Shown here in pieces: positions 24,601 through 35,703 of a stretch of DNA of 64,000 nucleotides (position 1 is the stretch's first letter; each line of letters begins with the position of its first letter). The notes under the pieces are model-generated. The model searched no databases and was not told the DNA's origin. It worked only from the letters and a program-made list of their open reading frames with translations. Made by a program: the position numbers and the translations under genes. The stretch is from Holothuria scabra (lineage: Eukaryota; Echinodermata; Holothuroidea; Aspidochirotida; Holothuriidae), in NCBI GenBank assembly GCA_037179385.1, contig CM074187.1, forward strand, positions 50,254,879 to 50,318,878, written 5' to 3'.

Positions 24601-25736
24601 GCGTGTGTGTTATTCTTTATCTTAAATCATTTTCACCTACCTACGTAGGCCTACCTCTAGCCTACGTGTATTGTGTTTGTTCAAGTTAAGGTAAGCTGAG
24701 GATCGACAACCCTGACAGGGTACAGTAGGCATCATTTATAATGGAACCAAAAAATGACCTCAAATGCTGCTAAACATCGCACAAGGTTGGATCTGATTGG
24801 GTACTTAATTACTCAAAGGTTTCTCAAAGGGGAAGAGGCCCGCTCTTCCAGTTCAATCAAATATTCTGTTGCTACACTAGTAAACTTGACACAAGATGCA
24901 CTTTCGGTATTCTATACACTAAGGCCATGGTAGTCCATGGTAGTGGAAATGTACGCCAACATATTAGACGTACGGCGTACCCAGCTGATACAAGGAAAGT
25001 TAAAACAGTTGGCATACAATTGCAATAATTGGTGTGGCGTGTAATTCCAAAGGTTTACTGCCAACTCGGCCCCTGGGACAACTCAGCCAGGTCATCTCGG
25101 CCCCTGGACAACTCGGCCACCGAGACATCTCGGCCTCTGGACAACTCGGCTACCAAGACAACTTGGCCCCTCAGACAACTCGGCCCCTCAGACAACTAGG
25201 CTACCATTGAATAAGCACTCCCCTTATTAATATTAGTATTAACCTTAAAAAATACAAGTACTATCTCGCTTAGTAGTTCCGAGTTGTCTGAGGAGCCAAG
25301 ATGCCTCAGGGGCCGAGTTGTCCAGGGGCCAAGTTGTCTCAGGGGCCGACTTGACCGGACACCATTCCAAACACCTTCACCTTGGTGTGAGGATCATTGG
25401 CGTATGGCTAATGTACTTTCCGGTGTGGTCCTTGAACAGGACTCCTATTATCACGGTCTAAGCTACGTCCACTTTGCTTGCACGGAGTAGGCTATGTCCT
25501 ACCGTAACTGATGCAGGCTAGTTCACGGTCCTGTTCGAGGACTAACGTTAGGCCTATGAGTGCATAGACTTCACATAGTTCGCAGAACGGGTACCAACCA
25601 TTTACCGAGCGGCAAATTTCGATCGATTACCTTGGAGGGCAAGTAACAAAATCGGAACATTCCGATCGGTCGTCTCAGCGACGTGGGCAGCTAAGTCCTC
25701 TACCAACTTTTCCTCTACGGCATTCTTATTTTCCAT
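9615..25736 (-). CDS. IQCB1: IQ calmodulin-binding motif protein 1 (nephrocystin-5), complete 12-exon gene
   Basis: This is a ciliary transition-zone protein that binds calmodulin and CEP290 in vertebrates; human loss causes Senior-Loken nephronophthisis (family knowledge). Coding exons, 5' to 3': 25736-25631, 23392-23230, 22524-22295, 20390-20291, 19441-19271, 18213-18105, 17149-17040, 16264-16122, 15486-15338, 14152-14021, 10848-10692, 9814-9615. Every junction is GT-AG with matching phase; the total is 1770 nt, 589 aa (human 598). The start is MENKNAVEEK, followed by NVPILLLAL as in the human N-terminus. The N-terminal half (to about 290) is helical. IQ motifs are seen near residues 299-317 (TIQAIIRGFIARRR), 393-410 (KLQAIWRGVLERRK) and 421-438, the last split by the exon 9/10 junction. 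A coiled-coil basic stretch lies at 331-377. The conserved C-terminal PVAAKA and PWWKK are present. Introns hold repeats, but no break is seen in the coding sequence. Confidence 0.95.
11076..11780 (+). repeat. R145 tandem array C, with DR1-like motifs
   Basis: The array begins with the hairpin GATTCCTTGCC-spacer-GGCAAGGAATC (11076-11110), then a TG-rich microsatellite (about 11129-11153), then about four units of roughly 145 bp. Unit landmarks are a phrase like TAAACACGATATCTCAAGA, CCCTATTGTTTTTGGTGGAGG and GGTCATTTGGGGTCACCAG. AGGTCAAAGGTCA is perfect at 11262, 11418 and 11708, and has one change at 11563. This is the same family as the arrays at 37-39 kb and 55.7-57.3 kb, in opposite orientation. 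Confidence 0.85.
13320..13660 (+). repeat. Degenerate R145 units and matching element end
   Basis: Decayed copies of the same unit are present (GGAGGTCAAAGGTTGGGGTC at about 13345, GTGAAAGGTCATTTTGGGTC at about 13508). They are followed by GGCAAGGAATC at about 13633, the inverted form of GATTCCTTGCC at 11076. The two ends may therefore bound one about 2.6 kb element whose middle has decayed or been replaced. Confidence 0.55.
16705..16977. mobile_element. TTAA-flanked MITE with CTCACCCCAAA ends, copy b
   Basis: This is a non-coding repeat of about 273 bp in an IQCB1 intron. It starts just after TTAA (16701-16704) and ends just before TTAC. The left end carries CTTCTCACCCCAAACAG; the right end carries the inverted, decayed counterpart (ACTTTGGTGTGAAAGG). 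Internal phrases such as AAGCCCCTTCCACAA and GAACTAGCTGTCAATCA recur in the copies at 36.2 and 53.1 kb. Confidence 0.65.
17573..17778. repeat. Fold-back inverted repeat in an IQCB1 intron
   Basis: The two arms are 17573-17622 and about 17729-17778. They are reverse complements with roughly 46 of 50 positions matching (arm phrase GCTTGTTTTCAGTTTGTTGC). The spacer is rich in CATTTTGAAAA-like and CATTTCCAAAA-like short repeats. The outer bounds of the full element are uncertain (about 17430-17840). No coding capacity. Confidence 0.65.
19977..20278 (+). mobile_element. tRNA-derived SINE in an IQCB1 intron, antisense
   Basis: The head looks like a tRNA with a variable arm: an A-box-like TGGCCGAGTGG at about 19988 and a B-box-like GAGTTCGATTCC at about 20049. 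It is followed by about 200 bp of unrelated body and an ATTATTATTATAATA tail. It is not a working tRNA gene, because the acceptor stem does not pair and the body continues past the B box. It sits between IQCB1 exons 4 and 5 on the opposite strand. Confidence 0.75.
21630..21817. mobile_element. 188-bp hAT-like MITE with direct flanking repeat
   Basis: The terminal inverted repeats are CAGACCTGCCAA (left) and TTGGCAGCTCTG (right); the ends begin CAGA on both strands, as in many hAT MITEs. It is flanked by identical AGACTG on both sides (21624-21629, 21818-21823). The interior repeats ATCAGGAAGA several times. No coding capacity. The 6-bp duplication is shorter than the 8 bp usual for hAT, so the superfamily is tentative. 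Confidence 0.65.
23947..24559. mobile_element. TIR element with GTAGC-type ends in IQCB1 intron 1
   Basis: The left end CACTGGTGTAGCCAGAGG and the right end CTAGCTATGCCACTG form an imperfect terminal inverted repeat. The interior is gene-free and contains a C14 run directly followed by A21 (24093-24127). No target duplication could be confirmed. It is probably an old non-autonomous DNA transposon. Confidence 0.5.
25060..25366. repeat. Fold-back element with minisatellite arms
   Basis: The left arm (about 25060-25204) is a run of roughly 20-bp units of the type GACAACTCGGCCCCTG. The right arm (about 25278-25366) carries the same unit inverted (CAGGGGCCGAGTTGTC). The spacer is about 73 bp and AT-rich. 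It lies in IQCB1 intron 1, less than 300 bp downstream of exon 1. It can fold into many alternative registers. Confidence 0.75.
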
Positions 25737-26370
25737 TGCTTTCCATCTGTTAACACTTTAACAAATTGGGAAATAGGCCTAGGTTGAGAGGTTCTTTGTA
25801 CTGTTGTAGAGACGGAATTCTCCAAGGGAATTCCGTAAAAGGGGGCGCTAGTGTTTTTCAATTCGGTGACAATCTACTAAACTGAGAGAATGAGATCGTG
25901 AAGAATCAGACAAAACGCGGCGTCAATAGTTTATCTGTTGATTGAGGAATAAACAACACGTCTATTGGTCACAACTCAAGAAGTAGTTCATCTCTTTACG
26001 TTTGGTACGTAAATAATATATTATTATTAATGATGTTAGGAAACAATTCTCAACGTAATACTAAGTCAGGCTGAAGCTCAACTGAGTTATCGTGGAACTA
26101 ATCCTACTACAATTGGGCTAATGGCAGTAAGTTTGCATAATGTAATAATAATATTAAAAAGGCTTAACTCTGCCTTAGGCCTACATAATATGCATGATCT
26201 GTCTTTGAGCCTTACTCTTCAATTCTGGCAGAGGGTCACTTTGCATTGGTGCATACTGCATAGCGTATGAAAAAATGTTAGGCTTCACAACCAACCTTAG
26301 GCTAGGCCTAGCCTACTGTAGGGCTAACGTTAGACCTTGGCTAGATGGCCAGAAAGAGCCCTTCCCAGTG
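25737..26370 (-). promoter_or_regulatory. IQCB1 5' flank and probable promoter
   Basis: This is the gene-free stretch between the IQCB1 start codon and the left target duplication of the 4.4 kb transposon. It holds a short palindrome (ACGGAATTC ... GAATTCCGT, about 25811-25835) and AGGGGGCGCT at 25840-25849, which resembles the core of a CTCF site. No TATA box is evident. The transcription start was not located; the assignment rests on position. Confidence 0.4.
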
Positions 26371-26378
26371 CTCTAAGC

Positions 26379-29300
26379 TAAGCTTTCACGGTATTCCCAA
26401 AAAACATAACCGGTATAATCGGACGTCTAATAATCGTACTTCGATTATAACCGTTTTTTTTCCCCGCACATATTACATTTAGTTCCCAAGTTGACATATG
26501 TGCTGTATGTAGCAAGCAAGTTACGTACATCTTTGTATCCGTAAGCCAGCGGAACTGGATGCCTCAGTTGCGGTACTTGACTGGTAATTATACTACAATT
26601 TATCAAAAGCAAAGAACCCTTTTTATTTATGCTCTCGGGCCCAGCTATATTAACTTCAAACAATGTTCATAAAATATGTGCCCGCAATGTATGGAAATCA
26701 GGAACGGAAACTGAATTTTTTGTTTATAATCTCCGCCCTGGCCCTCCCGCTGGCTAGCTCTCCATCAGTGCTTAACCTGCCAACAATCTGACTGCGCTTA
26801 TTGTCCGTGTTTTTCCCCTACGTGCGCGGGTCTGCTCTACTACAAACTGAGCCCTAAAATTTTCTGCTTGGCTAATAAAACAAAAGCATTGAACTTTTAC
26901 AGTAGAACCTGCTGTACACCAAAGTGTTATATCCCTTCATTATTCGTTTGTAGTCCTAAAATTATGCTTGCTTTCATTCAACGATCATTCTAAAACTTTT
27001 CAATGAGAGTTACATGGACCATCGGGATTTACACGGGTCGCCCGATTTCAACATCAGGGATCAACGAAACTACGCATGTCCGTAGGGACGGTAGTATAAG
27101 CCATACTAAAATAACGCAAGTGGTGCACTCCAGTTAGCCACGAATGTAATGCAAATAAGTACATAAATTTATGTACAGCTTGCTTCCACGTGGCTTTTGG
27201 CCATGTGGCTACTTCCTGTATAATGTACTACCGTAAGCCACACATTCACCCCTCGACCTTTTCGCGAAGCTATCGCGAGCGATTATGAGAGATGTTGTGT
27301 AAATAGTACCGTTTATAAATGAGGACTGCTACTGAACAGAGAATACTATTGCACTTGTGTTCTGATTGGTTAATTTCGTGTCAGTTGATGTGACATCTTT
27401 ACACTGGGCGTTCTTCTAGGCGATCGATGTAGGGATTCCCAAATCTTTGTCCTTTTTATAAATATTAGAATTTTGTCAATGAAACAGCCCGATGCGCTTC
27501 CTTAATAAATAAATGGCGGCGACTTTAAGGTAGAAAATATATGTTAAAATCAATCAAATTACTGTGATATGCCCGATGGTATTTGAGTTACAACGAATAG
27601 AAAAAGCATTATGTATGGATAATTTCGAGACGGCTTGTTGACAGAAACTTCAGCTGTACCAGCGAACCAAGATGACTTTGAGCCCCGAAAAATACTGTAC
27701 GATAAAATAGTCAATAAATGCAGGCAGTAGATTTTAGAGCACCCTATCTGCACAGTACAGATCGCTTGACCGAAAACTTGGAAGCTGCGCATTACAGCTC
27801 ATATTGTATTAGTATTTGTACGGGTACAAAAATAGGAACTACGGTATATTCTGTAATAAACGCTCCCCCTCTAATAAACGCCCCCCTCAAAATTTTTAAC
27901 AACTGCGTAGGCCAAGGCCTCCCGCACTACAGGCCCAAACCACCGATAAAGCTAGTGTTTGACCGGTTATGCATAATCATTATTTAATTGAACAAACAGC
28001 CGAGGCCGATTACTGATTATTAGAAAGAGGGAAGACACGTGTTTGTCCCTAAAGTACGCGCCCCTTGCTTTGTGCATATCGTTCAAGTTGGAAAATATTG
28101 GGAATAGTTCCGTTTATTTTGCGAATGGAATATCATTTTTGTAGGCCTAATATTTTCTTTTCAAATGTGGAGATATAAACCAATCGTTAATTCAGTAGGA
28201 TTGTTTTCAGTCGATGTCACATACCCTTTGATAATTTAGCTCTTAGGCAAACATCATGCCCTGTGTAGTTTTCATCCCCCAATCATGTCGGAACATTTGC
28301 AGTACTTTACTGTACTGGGTTGTAGTTGTGTTAATGTACTGTAGAATCCCGCTTTAATGAGGCCATGTAGAAATACGCAATCATACTAATCTTAGCGGTT
28401 CTGGGGCAGCAAAACAATTGCACCCGATTATCCGATGGTTCCTTACGGATATAAATATCCCCGTAAATTTTTAGCAGTTCTTGTCCAAAACTTACGTCTT
28501 GCTTGAAAATAATCTGCACTTGAAATGCACGCAAGTGAGATCCCCGAAAAATCCAAGTACGCAGAGATTTGTGATGTCGTTTCTTGTTGAATTTAGCACG
28601 GGGCTCGCCCGGCTGCGCTAGCTGGTTATATCAGCGTAGGAAATGTGATCGTCATAACACATAAAAACTCAACAGAAAAATTCGTCTCGAGGCTTTAGTA
28701 TTTTCACACACTAAATCACATAGGCGATGGCGCGAGTTGTGATTGGCTGGCTAGAATCGCATTTGAACCAATCACGATGCAGGGGCAATTTAAATTTTGC
28801 AATGGATCGTATGCATATGATGTCACCGAGCAAAACATGATGCCTTGTTTGGCGGTAAAAACAGACACGCATGTAAGTGCGTGGGCGAAGAAGTAGCCTG
28901 CATGAGACCACGTGCATCACTGTTTTCGTTGGCGATGACGTTCACATTTGGTTAAGTCCTACTGCAAATAACATTACAGAAGGAATGCGAGAAATGGCTT
29001 AATTTATGCAGGATAATAACCACCGAACTTCCAAAGATTCTAGGTGCTACGTGTACAAAACGTGCACAGATATACATGGTAAGCTTTGGGACTTGGAAAT
29101 ACAGTACAGCCAAACACTGCAGCTCGGATAGTCTGTACTTGTGCTTTTGTACAGAATAAGTTGCACAGCACCTTACGCGACACTTTTTCCAGACTGCAAG
29201 GAATACAATTCCAGGTTATACTACATTGTTATGGGGAAAATAACTGACGATCACACTCATGGCAGGGGTATAATTTATACGTTTGGGCTTATCAATGCAT

Positions 29301-30769
29301 TCCGTTTTGGCGGGAAGGATTGAGTACGGTATTCACAGGAATTTTCACGAAATTAAGAGCAAGTTTCAAGTATATTTGTGCCCTTTTTTCAGTTTACAAA
29401 TAATCGGTGGTAATGATGGGTTGAATGGCAGAATTTTACCGTTGCAGATTAGTTAATTTTTATGACAATATACCCTCAAATAAACGCCCCCCTTTTCAAA
29501 AATGTAACGCCCCAGAGGGCGTTTATTACAGAATATACGGTAGGTACCTAATCGCCATACCCGGTGTTATGGTGACTAAAACATGACAACATTTTGTTAG
29601 GCATGTTCCATAGTACATCCATAATATTTTCCGAGATCACATTCACAAGTTCAATAATACTTCACATGTCACAAGGTTGTATCGTCTCTTTTGTTTCAAA
29701 ATCTTAACAGACAAGAGTCACTAGAGCCAAGTAAGAAAAATTCTACTCTCCAATGCCTATATCACTAAAGGGCTATGAACGTTCTTACGAAGCTAGTCTT
29801 GTGTTGACATCCGGGCATGCTGACATAGCTTTCATTCGTAAAATGCATGAATGCTACTCTGGGTCTACCAAACGTGTATGTAATGGCCTGTCTAAAAAAT
29901 CGTGAATATTTTCGGTGTCATTTCAGTGATATCTTAGTACTTTACACATAGCGGCAAAGTGTTGATTTGGGTAAAAGTGACACGCTTAATCATTGTGTAA
30001 TTTTCGAGTTGTGTTTTTTTTGTCATTTTACTAGAGGTTGCATACCATATGAAATGAAAGACGGCACACATGCTAGGCTCAGTTTACGTACCGAACGTTA
30101 CGGGCACTGTCTTTGCCAGCTGGGCGGGGTGATATCTGCAAGTTTCTGCGTAAAACGTTACTATTAATCACTGTCAGACAGCTTGCGTGCAAGAAGTGAT
30201 GTACATATTGCTGCGAACACATATGTGAGCAGTATTGTAGCACACTACGTGACGATGGCAAATTCGGGCCGCACGCCGATGAAAATTTCAACTTCAGAAA
30301 ACGAAGTGCAAACAAATCTCCAACTTAAACATAATTTCTAAGGACTCTCTTCATTCTAAGACTAGGTGAACGCTTACCAAATTGGCCAAAAATATTAGTC
30401 CATTATCGGGGGCAATCATGTAAATGAAGTGATTCTTTTTGCATGCGATATTTTCAAAGATTTGGGTAGTAGACTTGGGACAGGTAATATGATGGGGCGC
30501 GAGCACCTCGGTAACCCTGCAAAACACATCGCAAATGATCTACTCTCATGGAAACACAAAGGATCCCGCCGCCGATGAGTTGTACTGTCAACTAGGATGA
30601 GATAGTGCTGTAACTTACATTTTTACGATTATTTCACAATTATTCACGATTATTTTCGATTCTTACGATATTACCGATTTTTCGATTATTCTTCAAGGCA
30701 ATAATCGAACCAAACCGTAACCGGTTATTACCGGTATCGGTAATATAACCGGTTTACCGTGAAAGCTTA
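26379..30769. mobile_element. 4.4 kb hAT-like DNA transposon, non-autonomous
   Basis: The two ends are a perfect 15-bp inverted repeat, TAAGCTTTCACGGTA (26379-26393) and its complement (30755-30769). An identical 8-bp CTCTAAGC flanks both sides (26371-26378, 30770-30777). An 8-bp duplication is the hAT hallmark, although the ends do not start with the usual CA. Subterminal regions are rich in ATAACCGGT-like and ATAATCG-like motifs on both sides. No transposase-sized frame is present. A second TIR element is nested inside. Composition is richer in CpG than the surroundings. It occupies most of the gap between the divergent IQCB1 and COX14 genes. Confidence 0.8.
27840..29542. mobile_element. 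Nested 1.7 kb TIR element
   Basis: The left end TACGGTATATTCTGTAATAA (followed by ACGC) is matched by the inverted right end with one difference, about 23-24 bp. Just inside each end lies a second AATAAACGCCCCCC-like phrase, so the ends have an inner repeated block. No transposase frame is seen and no target duplication was confirmed. It lies wholly inside the 4.4 kb element, so it inserted later or travelled as part of it. Confidence 0.7.
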
Positions 30770-31269
30770 CTCTAAGCTGAATAGGACATGGGTGAAGTAG
30801 GATGGGTGATAACGAGGGAGGGATCAAGGGTGTGAAATCAGACAGGTATTCATTATCGAAGGTGTGTTTTCTTTCCGTTTGGATATCACCTGACCTAGTG
30901 TACTTTCTGGGTTTTCCTTATCCAAGTTTTTTTCACTCTCTCTCACCTTTCTTGGGAGAATGCTTCTGGACAAATCCTATGGGCTTTTTAGAGTGCTTCC
31001 CTTCACAGTATCTTGATATCATGTAGCCTAGTTGTTTCTTTCATACCTTCCAAGTGACCCCATTTCGCGGGTTTGACTGGCATTTGGACACCAAAACCCG
31101 CTGACCCGCCCAGCCCTCTGAAAAACCCGCATTGCAAATCGCCCCAGTATTCTTAGTTAGAGAACCACTCAAATCAACAAATAATTCAGCTTGCTGATAT
31201 CTACAAATTCAGTAAATTCAGTATCTCACAGCACATTCAACTGCTCGCTCTGCTACAAAATTCATAGGC

Positions 31270-31324
31270 CCAGACCTATGATTTTCCCTGCCGCAACATG
31301 GCTACTGGCTAACCTTGGCAGCAG
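31270..31324 (+). other. COX14: Candidate COX14 5' UTR exon (end at splice donor)
   Basis: A strong donor CAG|GTAAGG lies at 31324/31325 in a short stretch (CCCTGCCGCAACATGGCTAC) upstream of COX14 on the same strand. The COX14 coding exon is preceded by an acceptor at 33249-33250, so a 5' non-coding exon must exist somewhere upstream. This is the best candidate I see. It would contain a four-codon upstream reading frame (ATG GCT ACT GGC TAA). The left boundary is arbitrary. Confidence 0.3.
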
Positions 31325-31329
31325 GTAAG

Positions 31330-33240
31330 GAACATACCCCTGTCACTGCGTGAATACTGCAATAACAATGTGCAATACCGCGTTGAATAGCAAGATTGAA
31401 TGCCCACTTTTGGGGTTAGAGACGGGGCTTGTTTCAGAGTTTTGCATCAAATGAACGTTGACAGACTGTGTGTTTTCATGGCTAGAAAGCCATGCGAGAT
31501 GTATGAAGACATATATTGGAAATCACTTGGAGCATGTTTCGACTGTTACGGTACAAATCGAGTTGACGTTTGCAAACTGTACCGGTACTGCACTAAAATT
31601 TACGGCAACAATAGCGATTGAATATTGTGATAAGGAGAGATGTGAGTAATATGCGTTTGTGAGAAGGCCTATCTGTACAGTTCTATTTTGGCAAATCTCT
31701 CAATACAATATTTTTCTAGCTGGTTACCTCAAAAAATACAGTACCGTAGCGAACTTTTTTGGCAGTAACCTGGCAAAATTGTGTTGGCTAATTTGCCAAA
31801 AAAGTGCCACCATTTTGCATGTAGACACTTCTAAAATTCAAAAATTTCCCCTTCTAGCCCTCCCCCAGGCCGGCGGTCCACCAATGGACAGATCAGTTAG
31901 ACCCACATCTAGCCTCTTGGAACTTGGGAGCTATGTTCTTTACATTGTAACAATCACTACCGAATATTGTAGAAACAACTGTGGAGCAAGTTTGCAGGTC
32001 AATAACTTGTAGACAGAAATACCTAGATCTCTGATATGGCCATGTATTGTAGAAATACTTAAAGGCAGTCATTCGTCACCCTAAACTACAGTATACATAT
32101 ATCAAAACTCTCAATTGGTACAGCTCTTTGATTGGCATCACATTCAAACAATGCATCATAGCTAAATTACACAGCATGGGCACTGAGAGTGTCTTGATTA
32201 CACATTATGGACTTGTGTGGCCACTGGGACAAGAAATGAAGCAATAAACAAGAATTGTGTCTGGATAAAGATGAGTTTTAGATAAATGTGGGAGGGGCTA
32301 GAAGTAAGTAGTTTGGGAGAATTGGAACTGTTTGGGATGATGAAAATATGCCTTTAAGAGTTTTACCGTGGCAATATGAAGGGTAACTGAGCTCTCCAAT
32401 ATGTTCCACATGCTGCATTGTAGTGTGAAATGACATTTCTGTGGCAACATGTTTTCCAGACCAAACACTAAAAGTCCTTGAACTCTTGTTTCTTGTTTTC
32501 ATATTGTCTATATTACATTTAAGAGTTACACAAAATTATGGCCCTCTGGGTATATCCCTTTTGCAGATATTAATGTTCAAACTTGTGAATTTATTTACGA
32601 AAATGGTGAAATCACATATTTTGGCCATTTCAAGGGGATGTAACCCTTATTCGCAACACTGGAAGGATGTAATATTACATCTACCTATTGTATGGGGTGA
32701 TATCTATTCACTAGTGTTAATACAATTTGGTGTTATTTATATTTTCTGAGAAATGGTATCTCAAAAATGAGAAAAAATGTCAAAATGTCAATTTACTGGG
32801 AATTTGCATGATTTCAAAAAATCGTAAATCAGCTGAAATTCCATCAAATTGGCTAAAAATTTCATCAATTGCATTTTTCATGGTAAACTACACATGAAAA
32901 ATTTTGGAAAAATTTTGGGATGGTCGAGCAACCCCTTCTGGTGATTTGACATGGAATGATCCGAAAGCTCTTCACAGACTGAAACTGTGTCAACACTGTG
33001 TCAGTTTATTTTGGCTAAAATTTTCTACCCTATTCAAGCAGCATGGAGCCTTTGGCAAAACTCCCATGTCTTTAAGCTTACAATGGGCATATACAGTTCT
33101 TTACTTGGACCTTAAATTATTGTCTGTACTTGCTTTCTGTACAAAAGAAAGAAAACTTAATTGCTCTCTTTGCTTCTCCTGACATCCCTATCTTCAAGGT
33201 ATGCACATATCTTCAAAATGAGTGAAAGTAGTATTTCTTT
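31330..33240. other. Spacer before COX14, no other gene
   Basis: Probably the first intron of COX14. Short frames here (for example 31659-32012) lack splice context and family resemblance. No clear repeat boundary was found. Confidence 0.35.
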
Positions 33241-33297
33241 CTGTCCTCAGGTCCCTAGCTAAAGGTTGAGCTTTCAGGCCAAAAAGGGCAAAATAGA

Positions 33298-33495
33298 ATG
33301 GCTCCTGGTAGCAAGAAATTAGCTGATCTGGGCCAAAGACTGTTTGTTCTCAGCATGGTTGGACTTACCCTGTATGGAGGTTTCCTTCTTAGCAAGAAAA
33401 TTTCTTATGTGCGGGAGTATCGTAGGATGAAGCAGTTGGAACTGGAAAAAGCAGTGGACATTACAGAGACAAATGAACCAGCAGTTGGTACATGA
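33298..33495 (+). CDS. COX14: Cytochrome c oxidase assembly factor COX14
   Basis: A 65-residue single-exon reading frame begins with MAPGSKKLADLGQRLFVLSM and continues into VGLTLYGGFLLSKK. It aligns along its whole core with animal COX14 (C12orf62), which has the same order: a GK/K-LAD-G start, one hydrophobic segment ending TVYGGYL, then a basic, charged tail. The membrane segment is about residues 14-31 and the tail (YVREYRRMKQLELEKA) is basic and helical. The family protein sits in the mitochondrial inner membrane and works in COX1 synthesis and early complex IV assembly. There is no cleavable presequence, as usual. The exon opens at an acceptor (CTGTCCTCAG, ending 33250), with 47 nt of 5' UTR before the ATG. 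It is slightly longer than the human protein (57 aa). Identification is by recalled family pattern, without an alignment run. Confidence 0.9.
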   Translation: MAPGSKKLADLGQRLFVLSMVGLTLYGGFLLSKKISYVREYRRMKQLELEKAVDITETNEPAVGT

Positions 33496-33683
33496 CATCT
33501 TTGAAGAGAGGACTTGTGGCAAACAAATGTTACTGTCTTGACTTAAAGTTGTCTTTTGCAAAGGTGCATCCCAAGGCTCTAAGAATTCCAGAAGAATATA
33601 TTGATTTCTATGATATCTGTGCAACCTAGCAATCATACCAGTTTTTCCTAATAATTGCATATAATTTTATGAGTAATGTTTGC

Positions 33684-33689
33684 ATTAAA
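33684..33689 (+). terminator. Candidate COX14 polyadenylation signal ATTAAA
   Basis: ATTAAA lies about 190 bases after the COX14 stop, the closest acceptable signal on this strand. No strong GT-rich element follows, so this is tentative. Confidence 0.3.
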
Positions 33690-35703
33690 ACATACTTGAC
33701 TTGGAAGTTAAACATGGAACTTATTAGTAAATTCTTGATAACTTGAAGTATTAAGATTATTCTTAGGATTATAATCAAATCGTTTTCTTTTGGAAAGGGT
33801 GTAGCTGTTTTGAATAATTACAGCCGCTGCATGACTAGATGAAGGTACAACATGGCAATTTCAAAGTCACATAACAGTTTTTGTAGTGTACAACTTGTCA
33901 TGGGAACATCTTTCCATCTTTCTCAAGAGGATATCCTTGACTACCACTTCCTGCAGTCCAGTCCTGATTGAATTGAATGTTCTTGGGTCTGCAGTCCAAG
34001 GTATGACAGGGTTTTCTATGGCAATGCCTTCAAAATTTTGATAATGCTTTCATTAATACTTTTAGGAGATGTTTAAAACATAGCTTACAGATGGATTCAG
34101 GCAAATTTATTCAAAAAATTTTCCTACCACCGTCACAAACACACTGCACCTTCTATATTGACAACCATGTTACAGGTATAAGCCTTCAACTTCTGTTTTG
34201 TCAAATCGGACACTAATTGTGTGTTACTGAGTCATATTTCTATTTGTTGGAACTTCATGCTTTTGAAAATGATGTGTTACTCTTAATCAGATCATGACAT
34301 TTAGCAAATGTAATTGTACTTCTTTTTACTCATGGAAAAATTGTGCTTTAAGGAATAAGTTTGTTTGGTGAGTTTGCAATCATTTTGTACCGACCAGCAA
34401 TTTGCAAATATATATTTGAGTATTATACTCTAATATGTACAGTCAACTGAAAGGAAGAACATTCATTGAATGCTGAACATCAGATACTGAAAACCTGAAA
34501 AGTTTATTTCCATGGTTGTTTTTGCTTAGTAATTTGTTGCTTATTTAATTGGAAAAGTTTTGTTCATTCTGAAAAAGCAAAAATAGCTGATCAATTTTTA
34601 CCAGTCACTTAGAATGTTTGAAAGTTTTAACCACCCCCTCCCTTATGTATAACCTTGGATATTTTCACAGGATTAAACCTGTACTCCACCTCTCCTGATC
34701 TTCCCCTAAATTTACAGGAAGATCAGGGTAGGTGGTAGAGCATGGTAGAAGCTGTATGAGAACAAATGGATTTACTTTTCTAATAGCTTTGCCCTTCTCT
34801 GTAATGCTTTGAAATTGAGGGTCTGAGGAAATACTATCATACCAATGTTATTAGAAAGGATGAACCTGATATTGTACTATAAAAACATCTTAAAGTGATG
34901 TCTACCTGTGCTAGATAGAGTTGCAAAATAATCCCCTATAGGTGCTGTGAAACATCATCTTGGTGTCTAAATTTAAAGGGAAAGTTAAAGCAAAAACTGA
35001 AGTTTCATACGTGAAAGAGGAATCAAATCTACAGTGTGGCAAAACCTTCATTCAAATCAGACATGTATTTCACAAGATATTAGTTAATGAATTTGACAGA
35101 TTTGGGTTCCAAAGTGTTCTTAAATTGACCAGAGATTAAACACTTTGTCACATTGACAAGGAATGCTTTGTTACCCTTTGTTTTTTCAGACTTTTGTGGT
35201 GACCTTGAATTTAATAGGGAAAGGACCTCCCTGTAGGATATGAAAAGTTTGTAAAGTTCTCATTCCACTTTTGCAATCACATTCTGATAATATGGTATTA
35301 ATGAGGTGAAAATCGGTTGTAAGTTTTGAAGAAAAACAAAAGACTGTCCATTAATGTGAGGATATGATGTCATATGTGCTTGCTTCAACTTCACTTTTTT
35401 GTTGAAAGTGTGACATCTTTACCTGCTCGTAGCTTGAGAGCCTTACATCAGAATTCAAAGCAAATTTCACCAAAATGCTTTGAATAAGTATCCCTCTAAT
35501 GTATAAAAATATGATATGACCTTAAACCCTAATTTACAAGTTTTCCCCCAGCTGACCCTACCTGACCTGGCCATATTACAACTGTAATTGACGCTTGCAT
35601 GTGCAAAATGTCACCACTGCATTTGTTTTGGAAAAATGATCACCTTCATCCAAGAAAAACTCATTCATTTTCCTTGCAAATATCTTTCACTATATGTCTG
35701 AAC

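Noticed and set aside
31659..32012. A 117-codon plus-strand frame near COX14
   Set aside because: No splice sites in phase, no motif, and high content of AT-rich codons; likely chance.
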